A stretch of DNA of 64,000 nt from the NCBI RefSeq assembly GCF_027587205.1, contig NZ_JAPDOD010000002.1:186001-250000 (forward strand), read 5' to 3'. The DNA is from Solirubrobacter ginsenosidimutans. GTDB lineage: Bacteria; Actinomycetota; Thermoleophilia; Solirubrobacterales; Solirubrobacteraceae. The notes below the pieces were generated by a model that saw nothing but the letters and a program-made list of their open reading frames with translations, ran no database searches and was not told the DNA's origin. Below, piece by piece: positions 40,712 through 50,900 of this stretch (position 1 is the stretch's first letter; the number at the start of each line of letters is the position of its first letter). The translations under genes and the position numbers were made by a program.

Positions 40712-41508
40712 TGGCGTCCGAGTTGCTCGTCCCGCCCGCGACCGAGGGCACGACGATCGTCGCCGTCACGCCGGAGCTCGCGGGCTGGACCTACGTGGGT
40801 TTCGAGGCGCTGCGGCTCGCCGAGGGCGAGACCGCCGCGCGCGACACCGGTGAGCGCGAGCTGTGCGTCGTCGTGATCGCCGGTCACGCCGACGTCGGCG
40901 AGTGGACCGGGCTCGGCTCCCGCGCGACGCCGTTCGAGGGGGCGCCCGACGCGGCCTACCTCCCACCGGGGTCGAGCGTGACCGTGCGCGGTGGCGCGGG
41001 CGGCGCGGAGATCGGCTTGTGCTGGGCGCCGGCGCCATCCGGCGGAGCTTCGGCGCGCGTCCTACCGGGCTCGGAGATCGAGCCCGAGACCCGCGGCACC
41101 GGCACGATGACCCGCACGATCCACAACATCCTGATGAGCGGTCGCGAGGCCGAGCGCCTGCTGGTCACCGAGGTCCAGACGCCTGCCGGGCACTGGTCGA
41201 GCTACCCGCCGCACCGGCACGAACGCGACGCGCCGCCGGAGGAGACGCTGCTCGAGGAGACGTACTACCACCGGGTCGATCCGGCGCACGGCTTCGTCGT
41301 CCAGCGCGTCTACACCGACGATCGCGAGCTCGACGAGGCGCTCGTCGCCCGCGACCGCGACACGGTGCTCGTCCCGCGCGGCTACCACCCGGTCGGCGTC
41401 CCGCCCGGGTACCGCTCCTACTACCTGAACGTCATGGCCGGTCCACGCCGCGCGTGGCAGTTCCACAACGACCCCGATCACGCATGGCTGATGGCAGGAC
41501 CACCGTGA
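40711..41508 (+). CDS. iolB: 5-deoxy-glucuronate isomerase
   Basis: 265 residues, bicupin. The metal site is seen in SSYPPHRHERDAPPEETLLE with the paired His and Glu, followed by ETYYHRVDPAHGFVVQRVY and VPRGYHPVGVPPGYRSYYLN. It converts 5-deoxy-glucuronate to DKG, the substrate of iolC. Last gene of the operon in this window. iolE, iolJ and mmsA (iolA) are not found nearby. Its last 77 bases are overlapped by the convergent histidine kinase. Confidence 0.95.
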   Translation: MASELLVPPATEGTTIVAVTPELAGWTYVGFEALRLAEGETAARDTGERELCVVVIAGHADVGEWTGLGSRATPFEGAPDAAYLPPGSSVTVRGGAGGAEIGLCWAPAPSGGASARVLPGSEIEPETRGTGTMTRTIHNILMSGREAERLLVTEVQTPAGHWSSYPPHRHERDAPPEETLLEETYYHRVDPAHGFVVQRVYTDDRELDEALVARDRDTVLVPRGYHPVGVPPGYRSYYLNVMAGPRRAWQFHNDPDHAWLMAGPP

Positions 41509-42511
41509 CCACCAGGCCACCGCCGTCGCGCGGGACGATGGTCAGCGTCCCGGAGTGCAGGGTCGTGATCCGCGCGACGAGCGCCAGGCCGAGCCCGTAA
41601 CCCTCGCCGCGTGTCCTGCCGTTCCCGCGCAGGAACGGCTCGACGAGCCGGGCGGCGGCCTGCGGCGAGTACAGCGCACCGTCGTTCTCGACCCGCAGCG
41701 TGCCGTCTGCGGTCGTGGTGACGAGCGCGGTCGTGTAGCCGTGGCGGATCGCGTTCTGCACGAGGTTGGCCGCCACCTGCGTGAGCAGCGCCGGGTCGCC
41801 GGTGACGGTGGCCGGAGCGAGCACGGCCTCGACGGTGACGGCGCCGGGCTCGGCCTCGGCGAGCGCCTCGCGGGTGATCTCGGCGAGGTCGACGGACTGG
41901 AAGGTCGCGCTGACGGCGTTCGCGTCGGCGAGCCGCAGGAGCGCCTCGAGCAGCCCGACGCTGCGGGCGTTGGTGAGCTGCAGGCGGCGCAGCAGCTCGT
42001 TGTCCTGCTTTGGATCGGCGCGAGCGACGTCGAGCATCGTGGCGGTGACCGCCAAGGGCGTGCGCAGCTCGTGCGACGCGTTGGCGACGAAGCGCTCCTG
42101 CATGGCGAACGCGCTGTCGAGCCGGGCGAGCATGTCGTCGAAGTTGTCGGCCAGCTCCTTGAACTCGTCGCTGCGCCCGGTGAGGTTGATGCGATGGTCG
42201 AGCCGCCCGCCCGCCGCGATCCGCGCGGCCTCGTTGATGTCCTGCAGCGGACGCAGGATCCAGCCCGCGAGCAGCCACCCGCCCACGAGGCCGATCACGG
42301 CGAGCAGCGCCAGGCTCCACGCCGAGTACGTCACGACCGCGTGCAGGATCTCGGGCCGCGAGGCGACGACCGGCGGGTCCTGCGGGTTCGCCGCCGTGAG
42401 CGGGTAGTTCGGGACGTAGCGCAGGACGACGTAGACCGCGAACGCGACGACGGCGCCGGCGGCGACGAGGAATGCGGCGTAGCTCAAAGTGAGCCGTAGG
42501 CGGGCGCTCAT
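41432..42511 (-). CDS. sensor histidine kinase (HAMP-HisKA-HATPase)
   Basis: 359 residues from ATG 42511. Two membrane helices (SYAAFLVAAGAVVAFAVYVV; SAWSLALLAVIGLVGGWLLA) enclose an extracytoplasmic loop of only about 35 residues, then HAMP (RPLQDINEAARIAAGGRLDH), HisKA with His147 in ASHELRTPL, and HATPase (LVQNAIRHGYTTALV, GEGYGLGLALVARI). The tiny sensor loop suggests intramembrane or cell-wall stress sensing. ATGA overlap with its response regulator. The 3' end overlaps iolB. Confidence 0.95.
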   Translation of the reverse strand: MSARLRLTLSYAAFLVAAGAVVAFAVYVVLRYVPNYPLTAANPQDPPVVASRPEILHAVVTYSAWSLALLAVIGLVGGWLLAGWILRPLQDINEAARIAAGGRLDHRINLTGRSDEFKELADNFDDMLARLDSAFAMQERFVANASHELRTPLAVTATMLDVARADPKQDNELLRRLQLTNARSVGLLEALLRLADANAVSATFQSVDLAEITREALAEAEPGAVTVEAVLAPATVTGDPALLTQVAANLVQNAIRHGYTTALVTTTADGTLRVENDGALYSPQAAARLVEPFLRGNGRTRGEGYGLGLALVARITTLHSGTLTIVPRDGGGLVVTVVLPSAMRDRGRCGTATRGVDRP

Positions 42512-43170
42512 GGCGCGGCGAGGCGGTAGCCGGCGCCGGACACGGTGACGATCAGGTCGGGCTCGCCGAGCGCCTTGCGCAGCGTCGACATCGTCACCCG
42601 CGGCGCGGTCGTGAGCGGGTCGGCGTGCTCGTCCCACGCCTTCTCGAGCATCGTCTCCGCGCTCACCACGCCGCCGTCCGCGCGCAGCAGCAGTTCGAGC
42701 ACGGCGAACTGCTTGCGGGTGAGCTTCACGTAGCGGCCGTCGCGGTAGACCTCGCGGCGGAACGGGTCCAGCGTGACGCCGGCGAACTCCAGCACGGGCG
42801 GTGCGACCGCCGGCGGCCGGCGCGCGAGGGCGCGCAGGCGCACGACCAGCTCCTCGAAGGCGAATGGCTTGGCCAGGTAGTCGTCGGCCCCGAGCGCGAA
42901 GCCACCGAGCTTGTCGTCCAGGCGCGCGGCCGCGGTCAGCATCACGATCCTCACGCCGGGGTGTTCGCGGGCCACTACCCGCGCGACCTCGTCGCCGTGG
43001 GTGCCGGGGAGATCGCGGTCCAGCACGAGGACGTCGTATTCGGTGACGGCGATGCGCGCGAGCGCCTCGTCGCCGTCGAGCGCGATGTCGGCGGCGATCG
43101 CCTCGCGCCGCAGGCCCGTCTGCAGCGCCTCGGCGAGGAAGCGCTCGTCCTCGGCGATCAGCACCCGCAT
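42508..43170 (-). CDS. OmpR/PhoB-family response regulator
   Basis: 220 residues from ATG 43170 (MRVLIAEDERFLAEAL). Receiver domain with acidic pocket at 7-9 and phospho-acceptor Asp51 in VLVLDRDLPG, Lys in YLAKPFAFEEL; C-terminal winged helix with VKLTRKQFAVLELLLRADGG and VTMSTLRKALGEPDLIVTVS. Forms a two-component pair with the kinase; divergent from a D,D-carboxypeptidase-like gene, 88 bases between starts, a likely target. Confidence 0.95.
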   Translation of the reverse strand: MRVLIAEDERFLAEALQTGLRREAIAADIALDGDEALARIAVTEYDVLVLDRDLPGTHGDEVARVVAREHPGVRIVMLTAAARLDDKLGGFALGADDYLAKPFAFEELVVRLRALARRPPAVAPPVLEFAGVTLDPFRREVYRDGRYVKLTRKQFAVLELLLRADGGVVSAETMLEKAWDEHADPLTTAPRVTMSTLRKALGEPDLIVTVSGAGYRLAAP

Positions 43171-43258
43171 CCAGTCCACTGTAGGCGGGGCGAGGTTGCG
43201 AAAAGGTATGCGAAAGCGCGTACGCGGACGCAACGGGCGCGGCGCTTGCCTGGATGGG

Positions 43259-43759
43259 ATGAACCGCACGATTCCCCGTTGTCTCGCGGTCGCCGCCGTG
43301 GCCGCCGCCTGCTTGTACTACGCGCTCGACACCTCGGGGGCGAGCCCGTCCGCCCCGCGCGTCGTCGCGACCGCGACTCCCTCGGCCAAGGGCCTCGATC
43401 CCGCGCTCCAGCGTGCGCTGACCCGCGCGACCGCCGCCGCGCGGCGCGATGGGATCACGGTGCGCGTCACGAGCGGCCGGCGCAGCAAGCAGTACCAGCA
43501 GCAACTGCTCGACGAGGCGATCGTCCGCTACGGCAGCAAGCGGATCGCGCGCCAGTACGTCAACACCCCCGGCCGTTCGACCCACGTCAAGGGGTTGGCG
43601 GTCGACATCGGCCCGACCGACGCCGCCTACTGGATGATCCAGCACGGCCCGGAGTTCGGGCTCTGCCAGATCTACGCGAACGAGGTCTGGCATTTCGAGC
43701 GGGTGACCAAGCCGGGCGGGACGTGCCCGCCGCTGAAGGCCAACGCGGCGGGCGGTTGA
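43259..43759 (+). CDS. M15-family D-alanyl-D-alanine carboxypeptidase (VanY-like), exported
   Basis: 166 residues from ATG 43259. Signal peptide or anchor MNRTIPRCLAVAAVAAACLYY, then the M15B zinc site: RSTHVKGLAVDIGP (SxHxxGxAxD) and EVWHFERV with the last His. Such enzymes trim the terminal D-Ala of peptidoglycan stem peptides, and VanY lowers glycopeptide binding. Divergent from the two-component system, which by analogy may respond to envelope or antibiotic stress; that link is inference. Confidence 0.88.
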   Translation: MNRTIPRCLAVAAVAAACLYYALDTSGASPSAPRVVATATPSAKGLDPALQRALTRATAAARRDGITVRVTSGRRSKQYQQQLLDEAIVRYGSKRIARQYVNTPGRSTHVKGLAVDIGPTDAAYWMIQHGPEFGLCQIYANEVWHFERVTKPGGTCPPLKANAAGG

Positions 43760-43889
43760 GCGCGCGCCGCCTGTCGCTCCCGTGTGACCGTTCGTCGCGC
43801 CACAGCGACCGCTGATCGATTCACGGTTTCGCGATGGGCCACCGCGCGTACGTTCACCGCGATACCCCGCGGTGAGGAGGAGAGACGCG

Positions 43890-44243
43890 ATGGTGGACTG
43901 GGATGGCATCGAGCGCTCGGAGGAGTTCCGCGAGCTGGTCAAGAAGCGGCGGAGCTTCGTCGTCCCCGCGACGATCTTCTTCCTCGCGTACTACATGGCG
44001 TTCATCATCGTGGCCGGGTACGCGCCCGACTTCATGGGCGAGTCCGTCTATGAGGGGTTGACCGTCGGCTACTGCTACGCGCTGACGCAGTTCGTCATGG
44101 TCTTCGTGCTGGGCATCTGGTACCTGCGCAAGGCCGAGAAGGAGTTCGACCCGCTCTCCGATGCGGTCGCGGCCGCCGGGGTCGCCGACGAGGAGACCGG
44201 GCGCTTCGAGCGCGGCGAACCGCGTCAGGAGGTCGCGCGATGA
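43890..44243 (+). CDS. DUF485 membrane protein, symporter partner
   Basis: 117 residues from ATG 43890 with GGAGGAGAG upstream. Two membrane helices (FVVPATIFFLAYYMAFIIVA and LTQFVMVFVLGIWYLRKAEK) and the family SEEFRELVKKRRSFVVPATI opening of DUF485 (YjcH). DUF485 genes precede cation/acetate symporters such as ActP. ATGA overlap with the following symporter. Confidence 0.93.
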   Translation: MVDWDGIERSEEFRELVKKRRSFVVPATIFFLAYYMAFIIVAGYAPDFMGESVYEGLTVGYCYALTQFVMVFVLGIWYLRKAEKEFDPLSDAVAAAGVADEETGRFERGEPRQEVAR

Positions 44244-45838
44244 CGCTGCTCGCCGACATCAACACCGAGGCCGTGGTGATCTTCGCCATCGTCCTCTCGA
44301 TCACGCTCGGGATCACCTTCTGGGCGTCGAAGCGGGCGACGAGCGCGGTCGGCTTCTACGCCGCGGGCCGCCAGATCACCGGCCGCCAGAACGGCTTGGC
44401 GATCTCCGGCGACTACCTCAGCGCCGCGTCGTTCCTCGGCATCGCGGGCCTGATCTTCCTCTACGGCTTCGACGGGTTCCTGTACTCGATCGGGTTCCTC
44501 GTCGCGTTCCTGACGGTGATGTTCCTGCTCGCCGAGCGGATGCGCAACGCGGGCAAGTACACGATCGCCGACGTGCTCTCCTTCCGTCTGAACGAGACGC
44601 CGGCGCGCGCTGCCGCGGCCCTGGGCACGTTCGCCGTCGTGACCTTCTACCTGATCGCGCAGATGGTCGGCGCGGGCGTGCTGATCCAGGCGCTCGTGGG
44701 CATCGACTTCTCGCTCGCCGTGATCATCACCGGCGTCTTCATGCTCTGTTACGTGATCTTCGGCGGCATGGTCGCCACGACGTGGGTGCAGATCGTCAAG
44801 GCCGTACTGCTGATGGCGGGCATCCTCGTGATGTCGATCTTCGTGCTCGGCAAGGTCGGCTTCAACCCGGTCGAGCTGTTCAACCGGGCGGAGGCGAACA
44901 CGACCGCCGAGTCGACGTTCTCGCTCGGCCCGGGCACCTACCTGCCCAAGCCGCTGGACACCGTGTCGCTGGGGCTCGCGCTCGTGCTCGGCACGGCCGG
45001 GCTGCCGCACATCCTGATGCGGTTCTTCACGGTGCGCAACGCCAAGGCCGCGCGCTCGAGCGTGGTCTGGGCGATGTTCATCATCGGCTTCTTCTACCTG
45101 CTGACGACGTTCATCGGCTTCGGCGCTCGCGCGTTCCTGGGCGAGGGCGGCGTGGAGGCGGCGGGCAAGGGCGGCAATCTCGCCGCGCCGAACCTGGCGG
45201 CGTTCCTCGGCGGCGGCGAGGGGACGTTCGGCGGCGATCTCTTCCTGGCGCTGATCGCGGGCGTGGCGTTCGCCACGATCCTCGCGGTCGTGGCCGGGTT
45301 GGTGCTGAGCGCGTCGAGCGCGTTCTCGCACGACATCTGGTCCTCGATCGTGCGCAAGGGCCAGGACTCCGAGCACGAGGAGGTCATGGTGGCGCGCATC
45401 GCCGCGTTCGCGATCGGGCTGATCGCGATCATCATCGCCGTCATCGGCGGCTCGGGCCTGAACGTGTCGTTCATGGTCGGCCTGGCGTTCGCCGTCGCCG
45501 CCAGCGCGAACTTCCCGGCGCTGCTGCTCGCGCTGACGTGGCGGCGGTTCAATACGACCGGCGCGATCACCGGCGTCCTGCTCGGCGTCGTGAGCTCGAT
45601 CTTCCTGGTGATCGTGAGCCCGAAGGTGTGGCCCGGCGCCGACACCGTGACCGGCTCGCCGATCGGCTGGGAGCTCTCGAACCCGGGCATCATCTCGATC
45701 CCGCTCGGCTTCCTCGGCTGCTACCTGGGCACGATGCTCAGCCGCGAGCACAAGGCGGAGCGCACGTTCAACGAGCTGTTCGTGCGCTCAGAGACCGGGT
45801 TGGGATCCGAGCGCCCGATCGAGGCGGTCACGCACTGA
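44240..45838 (+). CDS. actP: sodium:solute symporter, acetate/monocarboxylate type (ActP-like)
   Basis: 532 residues, about 13 membrane helices. SSS-family landmarks: GFYAAGRQITGRQNGLAISG, DYLSAASFLGIAGLIFLYGF, GTAGLPHILMRFFTVRNAKA and SASSAFSHDIWSSIVRK. The DUF485 partner and the sequence pattern fit ActP/MctC-type uptake of acetate, pyruvate or propionate with sodium or protons. Acs at 32625 would activate the acetate. The last 11 bases overlap the convergent 45828 gene. Confidence 0.93.
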   Translation: MTLLADINTEAVVIFAIVLSITLGITFWASKRATSAVGFYAAGRQITGRQNGLAISGDYLSAASFLGIAGLIFLYGFDGFLYSIGFLVAFLTVMFLLAERMRNAGKYTIADVLSFRLNETPARAAAALGTFAVVTFYLIAQMVGAGVLIQALVGIDFSLAVIITGVFMLCYVIFGGMVATTWVQIVKAVLLMAGILVMSIFVLGKVGFNPVELFNRAEANTTAESTFSLGPGTYLPKPLDTVSLGLALVLGTAGLPHILMRFFTVRNAKAARSSVVWAMFIIGFFYLLTTFIGFGARAFLGEGGVEAAGKGGNLAAPNLAAFLGGGEGTFGGDLFLALIAGVAFATILAVVAGLVLSASSAFSHDIWSSIVRKGQDSEHEEVMVARIAAFAIGLIAIIIAVIGGSGLNVSFMVGLAFAVAASANFPALLLALTWRRFNTTGAITGVLLGVVSSIFLVIVSPKVWPGADTVTGSPIGWELSNPGIISIPLGFLGCYLGTMLSREHKAERTFNELFVRSETGLGSERPIEAVTH

Positions 45839-47540
45839 CGGGGGAACCCACAGGGGCGGAAACGAAGGGCCACGAGCTGTCCGCGCGGGTGCGAGCGCGG
45901 AACGACTGCCTCGTGGCCCTTCGCGTTGCGCGGTAGGCGCCGTGGCCGTCGGTCCGGACGAGTGCGACGACGCGTCTCCCCGCGCGGATCTCCACGAGCA
46001 CCCCGCCGTGCGGGATGTGGCCGCCGCGCAGGCGGCCCGAGAAGCGCACGAGCGCGCCGTGGCGGCTCGCGCGCAACGTGCCGGCGGCGGTGACCAGCAG
46101 GCGCACGGTCGCGGCGCCGATCTTCAGGTCGCGTGAGGCGCCCGCGGGGGCGACGTAGGTGAAGCGCCCGTCGCTCGCGCTGCCGATGCTTCCCTCGCGC
46201 CGCGCCGTCGCGCCGCGCATGCGCAGCTTGGCTCCCACGTCGAGGGTCGCCCCGGCGGCTGGCGCTCCGTCCGCGCCGGTCACGCGCCCCCGGACCTCGA
46301 CCCGCTTGCCGTAGGAGACCTTGATCGTTCGCCTCGAGAGCGAGACGTTGCGGACCGGTGCGATCGCGGCGGGCGGCGTGAGGGCGGGCGGCGACGGGGG
46401 CGTCGCGGCGGACGCGGACGTAGCCGCCGGGATGGTCAGCGCGGCGCTGCGGACGCTGGTCGCGCCGCCGAGGTCGGTGGCCGTCACGACCGCGCGGACA
46501 GCGTGGCCGGCGTCGGCGGCGGACACCCGGTAGCGCGAGTGCGTGGCGCTCTCGATCCCACCGCACTCGGGTGCGCAGCGCAGCCAGCGATACGTGTACG
46601 CGACGGCCTGGCCATCGAACCCGGCGGGCGTCGCCGTGAGCGTGTCGCCGGTGCGCGCGACGGTCACCTGACCCGCGACCGGCGGGGAGTTGTCGCTCAT
46701 TCGCGTGACCGGCCCGTAGACCGTCTCGAGGTTGCCGGCGGCATCCTCGAGCGTGGCGCTCACGACGTGGGCGCCATCGGGAACCCGCGCGCTGTCGAAC
46801 GCCAGCTCCACCGGTGCGGCCGGCGGACACGGGACCACCGCCTGGAAGCCATGTGCGTCACCCGGCAAGGACTCGCACGACAGCGCTGTCGCGCGCACGG
46901 TGCCGTCGACCGTGAGCGCCGCGCGGGCCAGCCCGGAGCCGCGGTCGGCCGCGGCGAAGGTCACCGCGGCAAGGCCGTGCGCGGTCTCGGGGAGCCCGGC
47001 GACGTGGGTGGCGGCCGGCGCCTCGGGGTCGTCGAGCTCCGCGGACAGGGCCGAGGTGCTCGTCTGCACGGGCCCGGCGCACAGGGCTGCCCGACACGTC
47101 TGACGGAGCTCGATCAGCGAGCTCCCGGCAGGCAACGCGAACGTTCGCGCGGCCTCGCCCAAGTCGCCGGCCCAGGAGGCGACGAGGCCGATGTCGGTGT
47201 CGAGCTCGACGTGTGCGCCAGGCTCACGGGCGCCGCTGACACTTCCCGTCCAGCGCACCTGCGTGAACGCGGTGCCCTCGGGCGCGCGCAGCCACCAACC
47301 GCCGGTCTGGCTCGCCGGGATCATCCCCGGCGCCCACTCGAACACGGCTGAGGACTCCGGCCCGCGGCAGCGGTCGTAGTGGTTCATCGTCGGCACCGGT
47401 ACTTCATACGGCTCGAACGGGTGCATCGACAGCGGGGCGTGGTCGGGGCCGGAGCACGCATAGACGCGGTAGGGAGCCGCGAGGGCCGCCGGCGGCGCGA
47501 GGAGCAGCGCGGCCGCGGCGATGGGGAGGATGGACTTCAT
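45828..47540 (-). CDS. secreted multi-domain Ig-like protein
   Basis: 570 residues with a signal peptide (KSILPIAAAALLLAPPAALA). An N-terminal domain with YACSGPDHAPL, WWLRAPEGTAF and paired Cys resembles a concanavalin-like fold; then Ig-like repeats (DRGSGLARAALTVDGTVRA, VTVARTGDTLTATPAGFDG with AYTYRWLRCAPECGG), and a C-terminal part with VSYGKRVEVRGRVTGADGAP and LKIGAATVRLLVTAAGTLRA similar to surface-adhesion modules. The protein type is common in Thermoleophilia genomes; binding target unknown. Confidence 0.8.
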   Translation of the reverse strand: MKSILPIAAAALLLAPPAALAAPYRVYACSGPDHAPLSMHPFEPYEVPVPTMNHYDRCRGPESSAVFEWAPGMIPASQTGGWWLRAPEGTAFTQVRWTGSVSGAREPGAHVELDTDIGLVASWAGDLGEAARTFALPAGSSLIELRQTCRAALCAGPVQTSTSALSAELDDPEAPAATHVAGLPETAHGLAAVTFAAADRGSGLARAALTVDGTVRATALSCESLPGDAHGFQAVVPCPPAAPVELAFDSARVPDGAHVVSATLEDAAGNLETVYGPVTRMSDNSPPVAGQVTVARTGDTLTATPAGFDGQAVAYTYRWLRCAPECGGIESATHSRYRVSAADAGHAVRAVVTATDLGGATSVRSAALTIPAATSASAATPPSPPALTPPAAIAPVRNVSLSRRTIKVSYGKRVEVRGRVTGADGAPAAGATLDVGAKLRMRGATARREGSIGSASDGRFTYVAPAGASRDLKIGAATVRLLVTAAGTLRASRHGALVRFSGRLRGGHIPHGGVLVEIRAGRRVVALVRTDGHGAYRATRRATRQSFRARTRADSSWPFVSAPVGSPVSA

Positions 47541-47570
47541 GGCCCTTGTAGGGCCGCGCGGCGAAAACTA

Positions 47571-47606
47571 CTCGGCCGGCGACGCGCGAATGCGCCGCCG
47601 GCCGAG
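47571..47606 (-). terminator. intrinsic terminator of the GH92 gene
   Basis: CTCGGCCGGCG (47571-47581) and CGCCGGCCGAG (47596-47606) are perfect 11-bp complements with a 14-base loop, lying 8 bases beyond the GH92 stop. On the minus strand the stem is followed by TAGTTTT, the expected U-rich tract. Confidence 0.75.
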
Positions 47607-47614
47607 CGGTTGGG

Positions 47615-47962
47615 CTACGGGTTCGTCGTCGAGAGCGTGAACGTCAGCGTCTGGCTGTACGCGCCCGTCCGGAGCGGGTCGTTCGCGTCGACGTGCTGCT
47701 TGAACGTGATGCCGACGACGCCGCCGGTCACGGGACCGTTCCAGGTCGCCGGCGCCAGGTCGACCACCAGCGGGCTCGCGAGCGCGAACGCGCCATTGGC
47801 CAGGTGGCCGGGGTCGGACACGGTCAGCGCCGCGTCGGCCGCCGTCGAGGTGACCGTCGCCGTCGTGGCCGCGCTGTAGTCCTTCGTCACGCCCGGCGCG
47901 AACGCGCCGAAGCTCGCCGGCGCGCCCAGCGTCAGCGCGAGCGTCGCCGGCACCGAGCCGCC
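47615..47962 (-). other. shared C-terminal domain, copy in the GH92 protein
   Basis: 115 codons plus stop, GGSVPATLALTLGAPASF to TLTFTLSTTNP, ungapped against the S15 peptidase C-terminus with 82 identities by hand count. Differences are spread evenly and mostly conservative, so the domain is under selection rather than freshly copied. Confidence 0.85.
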
Positions 47963-50900
47963 GACGGGCGCGTCGGCCGACGTCGAGACGATCGGCTTGC
48001 CGTCGGTCGCGACCGCGAAGACGTGGATCGCCGAGTTGCCCGCCGTCGGCGAGGTCAGACGGACCCACGCGGGCCGCTTGCCCGCGGCGAGCGGGAGCGT
48101 GGTCGAGTACATCGCGGCGTGGGTGGTGTCCGTCCCGGCCGTCGTGTCGCGGTAGGTCGTCTCGAACACCAGCGAGTTGTTCGCCTGCAGGTTGCCGGGC
48201 GTCCAGTCGCTGAACGACAGCGGCGCGCTCACGAGCGAGCCGTCCGTGTACGCGATTGTCGCGACCGTGTCGGCCGGGCCCTTGATCGCGGTGGCGAGGA
48301 AGCCGAGCTTCGTCGCCCCCTCGACCGGGCCGAGCGCGATCCGCTGGCCCGCGACCTCCAGGTTGTCGAAGCCGGGGGTCGGCACATCCGGCCAGGTGTA
48401 GCTGAGCCCGTCGGCGTTGATCGACGCGCCCGGCGCGGCGCCCTTGGCCGCCAGCGCCTCCTTCGAGAACGCGTGCCCGGTCCAGTCCAGCGACGCCTCC
48501 GCGTGGAACGCGTCACGCGCGATCCCGGCCTGATCGAACAGCTGGGTCAAGGGCAGCGGACCGCGCTTGTCGAGCGTGATCGCGAACACGTGGATGAAGC
48601 CGGCGCCGGCGGCCGGGAGGCTCAGCGACACGGGGGTCTTGCCCGGGTCGAGCGCGATCGCGGCCGAGAACAGGAACGCCTTCACGTTCTCGGTGCCGGT
48701 GCTGGTCGTGCGGCGCGGCGTCACCGCGACCTGGCGGTTGCCGGCCGACGGCTGCGAGCCGCCGCCGCCGAGCGTCCAGTCGCCGAACTGCACCGGTGCC
48801 TGCGAGGTGCTGCCGTCGCTGTAGGTGACCGTGGCGGTCGTCTTCGACGGGCCGTTGGCGGCAGAGCCGAGGACGCCGATCCGGATCGCGCCGGTCGTGT
48901 CACCGAGCGCGATGCGCGTGCCGTCGGTGAGGTAGTTGTCGTTCGAGCCCGTCGCGACGTCCGGCCAGGTGTAGTCGAACCCGCCGATCGAGACCTTGGC
49001 GCCGCCGCTGATGCCGACACCCGCGAGGGCCTCGCGGGAGTAGCTGTGCCCGGTCGAGTCGAACGCCGGACCGGCCGTGTGCGTGTCGGTGACCGTGCCG
49101 ACGCTGTTGAACAGCGCCGACAGCGGCTTCGGATCGTCGACCGCGACCTTGGCGACGACCTTCGGCAGCGTCTCGCCGGTCGAGGCCTTCAGGCCGAGAT
49201 CGAGCGTCGCCTTCGTGCCCTTCGGCGTGCTCGCGTCCGCGCTGATCGTGACGTCGGCCGTGGCGCGGGCGCCCGGGGCGAGCACGATCGGGTCGGCCGC
49301 CAGCGAGATGTGGTCGGCCGGCGCGTTGTTGAGCGTCACCGTGAGCGGCGCCGTCGTCGTGTTCTGCAGCGTCAGCGTCGCGCCGGCCTTGCCGCCCGGA
49401 TCGAGTTGCAGGTTCGACGGGTCGAGCGCCGCGATCGCCGGCTGCTCCCCGCCGCGGAACGACGGCGGCAGCGGCGCGTTCGTGCCCCACGTCGTCGCGG
49501 TGTCGGTCAGGTCGTAGTCGAGCGTGTGGTCGCCGGAGATGAAGCTCTCCGCCAGCCACGGCTGGTTGTAGGCCGCGCCGTCGAGCTTGAGCGCGGCGAC
49601 GTACGGCTTGCCGGCGGCCGCCGCCGGGGCGTTGATCGTCAGCGTCTGACCGCTCTGACGGTGGACGACGACCTTCGTGAACGTCGGGCTGCCGAGGATC
49701 ATCTCGGCGCGGCCCGGGATCATCGGGTACATGCCCATCGCGGCGAAGACGTACCAGGAGGACATCGTCCCGAGGTCGTCGTTGCCGGGGATGCCGCGGG
49801 TCGCGGTCGTCCACAGCGTGTCCTGGACCTGGCGCACGACCTGCTGCGTCTTGGCCGGCTCACCCGACCAGGCGAACAGCCACGGTGCCCACATCGACGG
49901 CTCGTTGTTGAGCTCCGGGTGCGTGCCGCCCGCGCCGGTGAACGCCCAGTTGGCGCCGTTGTGGAAGTAGGCGTCGAGGCGCTTGGAGGCCTGTGCAGGC
50001 CCGCCGAGGGCGGCGAAGAGGCCGTCGACGTTGAACGGGACGTTCCACAGGTACTGCGCGGGGCTGCCCTCGGCGAAGTCGCTGCCGCCCGCCTTGTCCA
50101 TCCCCGGCCAGGTGCCGTCGGCGGCGCGGTTCTGCACGTAGCCGGAGTCCAGCCCGTCACCCGGGACCGCCGTGACGTGGAAGATGTTCTGCCAGGCCTG
50201 CGCGCGGGTCATGAACTGCGCGTTGGTGGTCATGTCGCCGAGGCGCTTGGCCAGGTCGGCGATCGCGAAGTCCGCGGTCGAGTTCTCGAGCGTCTCGCTC
50301 GCCCCGCTCCACGCGTTGGACGGGTTCGGGTAGAAGCCGTCGAGCAGGAATCGGTCCAGCGACGGGCGCTGGCCCTTGGCGGTGTTCATCCAGCCGATAT
50401 GGCTCAGGTCCGCGGGCGTCGGGACCGTCGCGGCCTTGACCAGCGACTGCAGCCCGGCCTGCGCGTTCCACTTCGTGCCGCCGAACGCCAGGACGGTGTC
50501 GACGAACGCGGGCGACGGGTCGCCGGACATGACGGACACGGCGCCGGAGTTGTGCGTCCAGCGATCCCAGCGGCCATCGGCATCCTGCGTGGACTGGTTG
50601 TAGAGCGACTGCGCCATGTCGCTGGCGACGCTCGGATCCAGGAACGAGACGAGCTGCACCTGGCTGCGGTAGATGTCCCAGCCCGAGAACGTCGCGTACT
50701 GTGCGCCCTGGCCCGGCTCGATCGTGTGCGTCTTCTGATCCATCCCGCGGTAGCGGCCGTCGACGTCGGAGTAGACGTTCATGTGCAGCAGCGAGTGGTA
50801 GAGCGCCGTGTAGAAGATCTTCTGCTGCGCGGCGGTGCCGCCGTCGATCTCGATCCGGTTCAGCTGCGTGTTCCACGCGTCGTGGGCCTTGGTGGCGACG

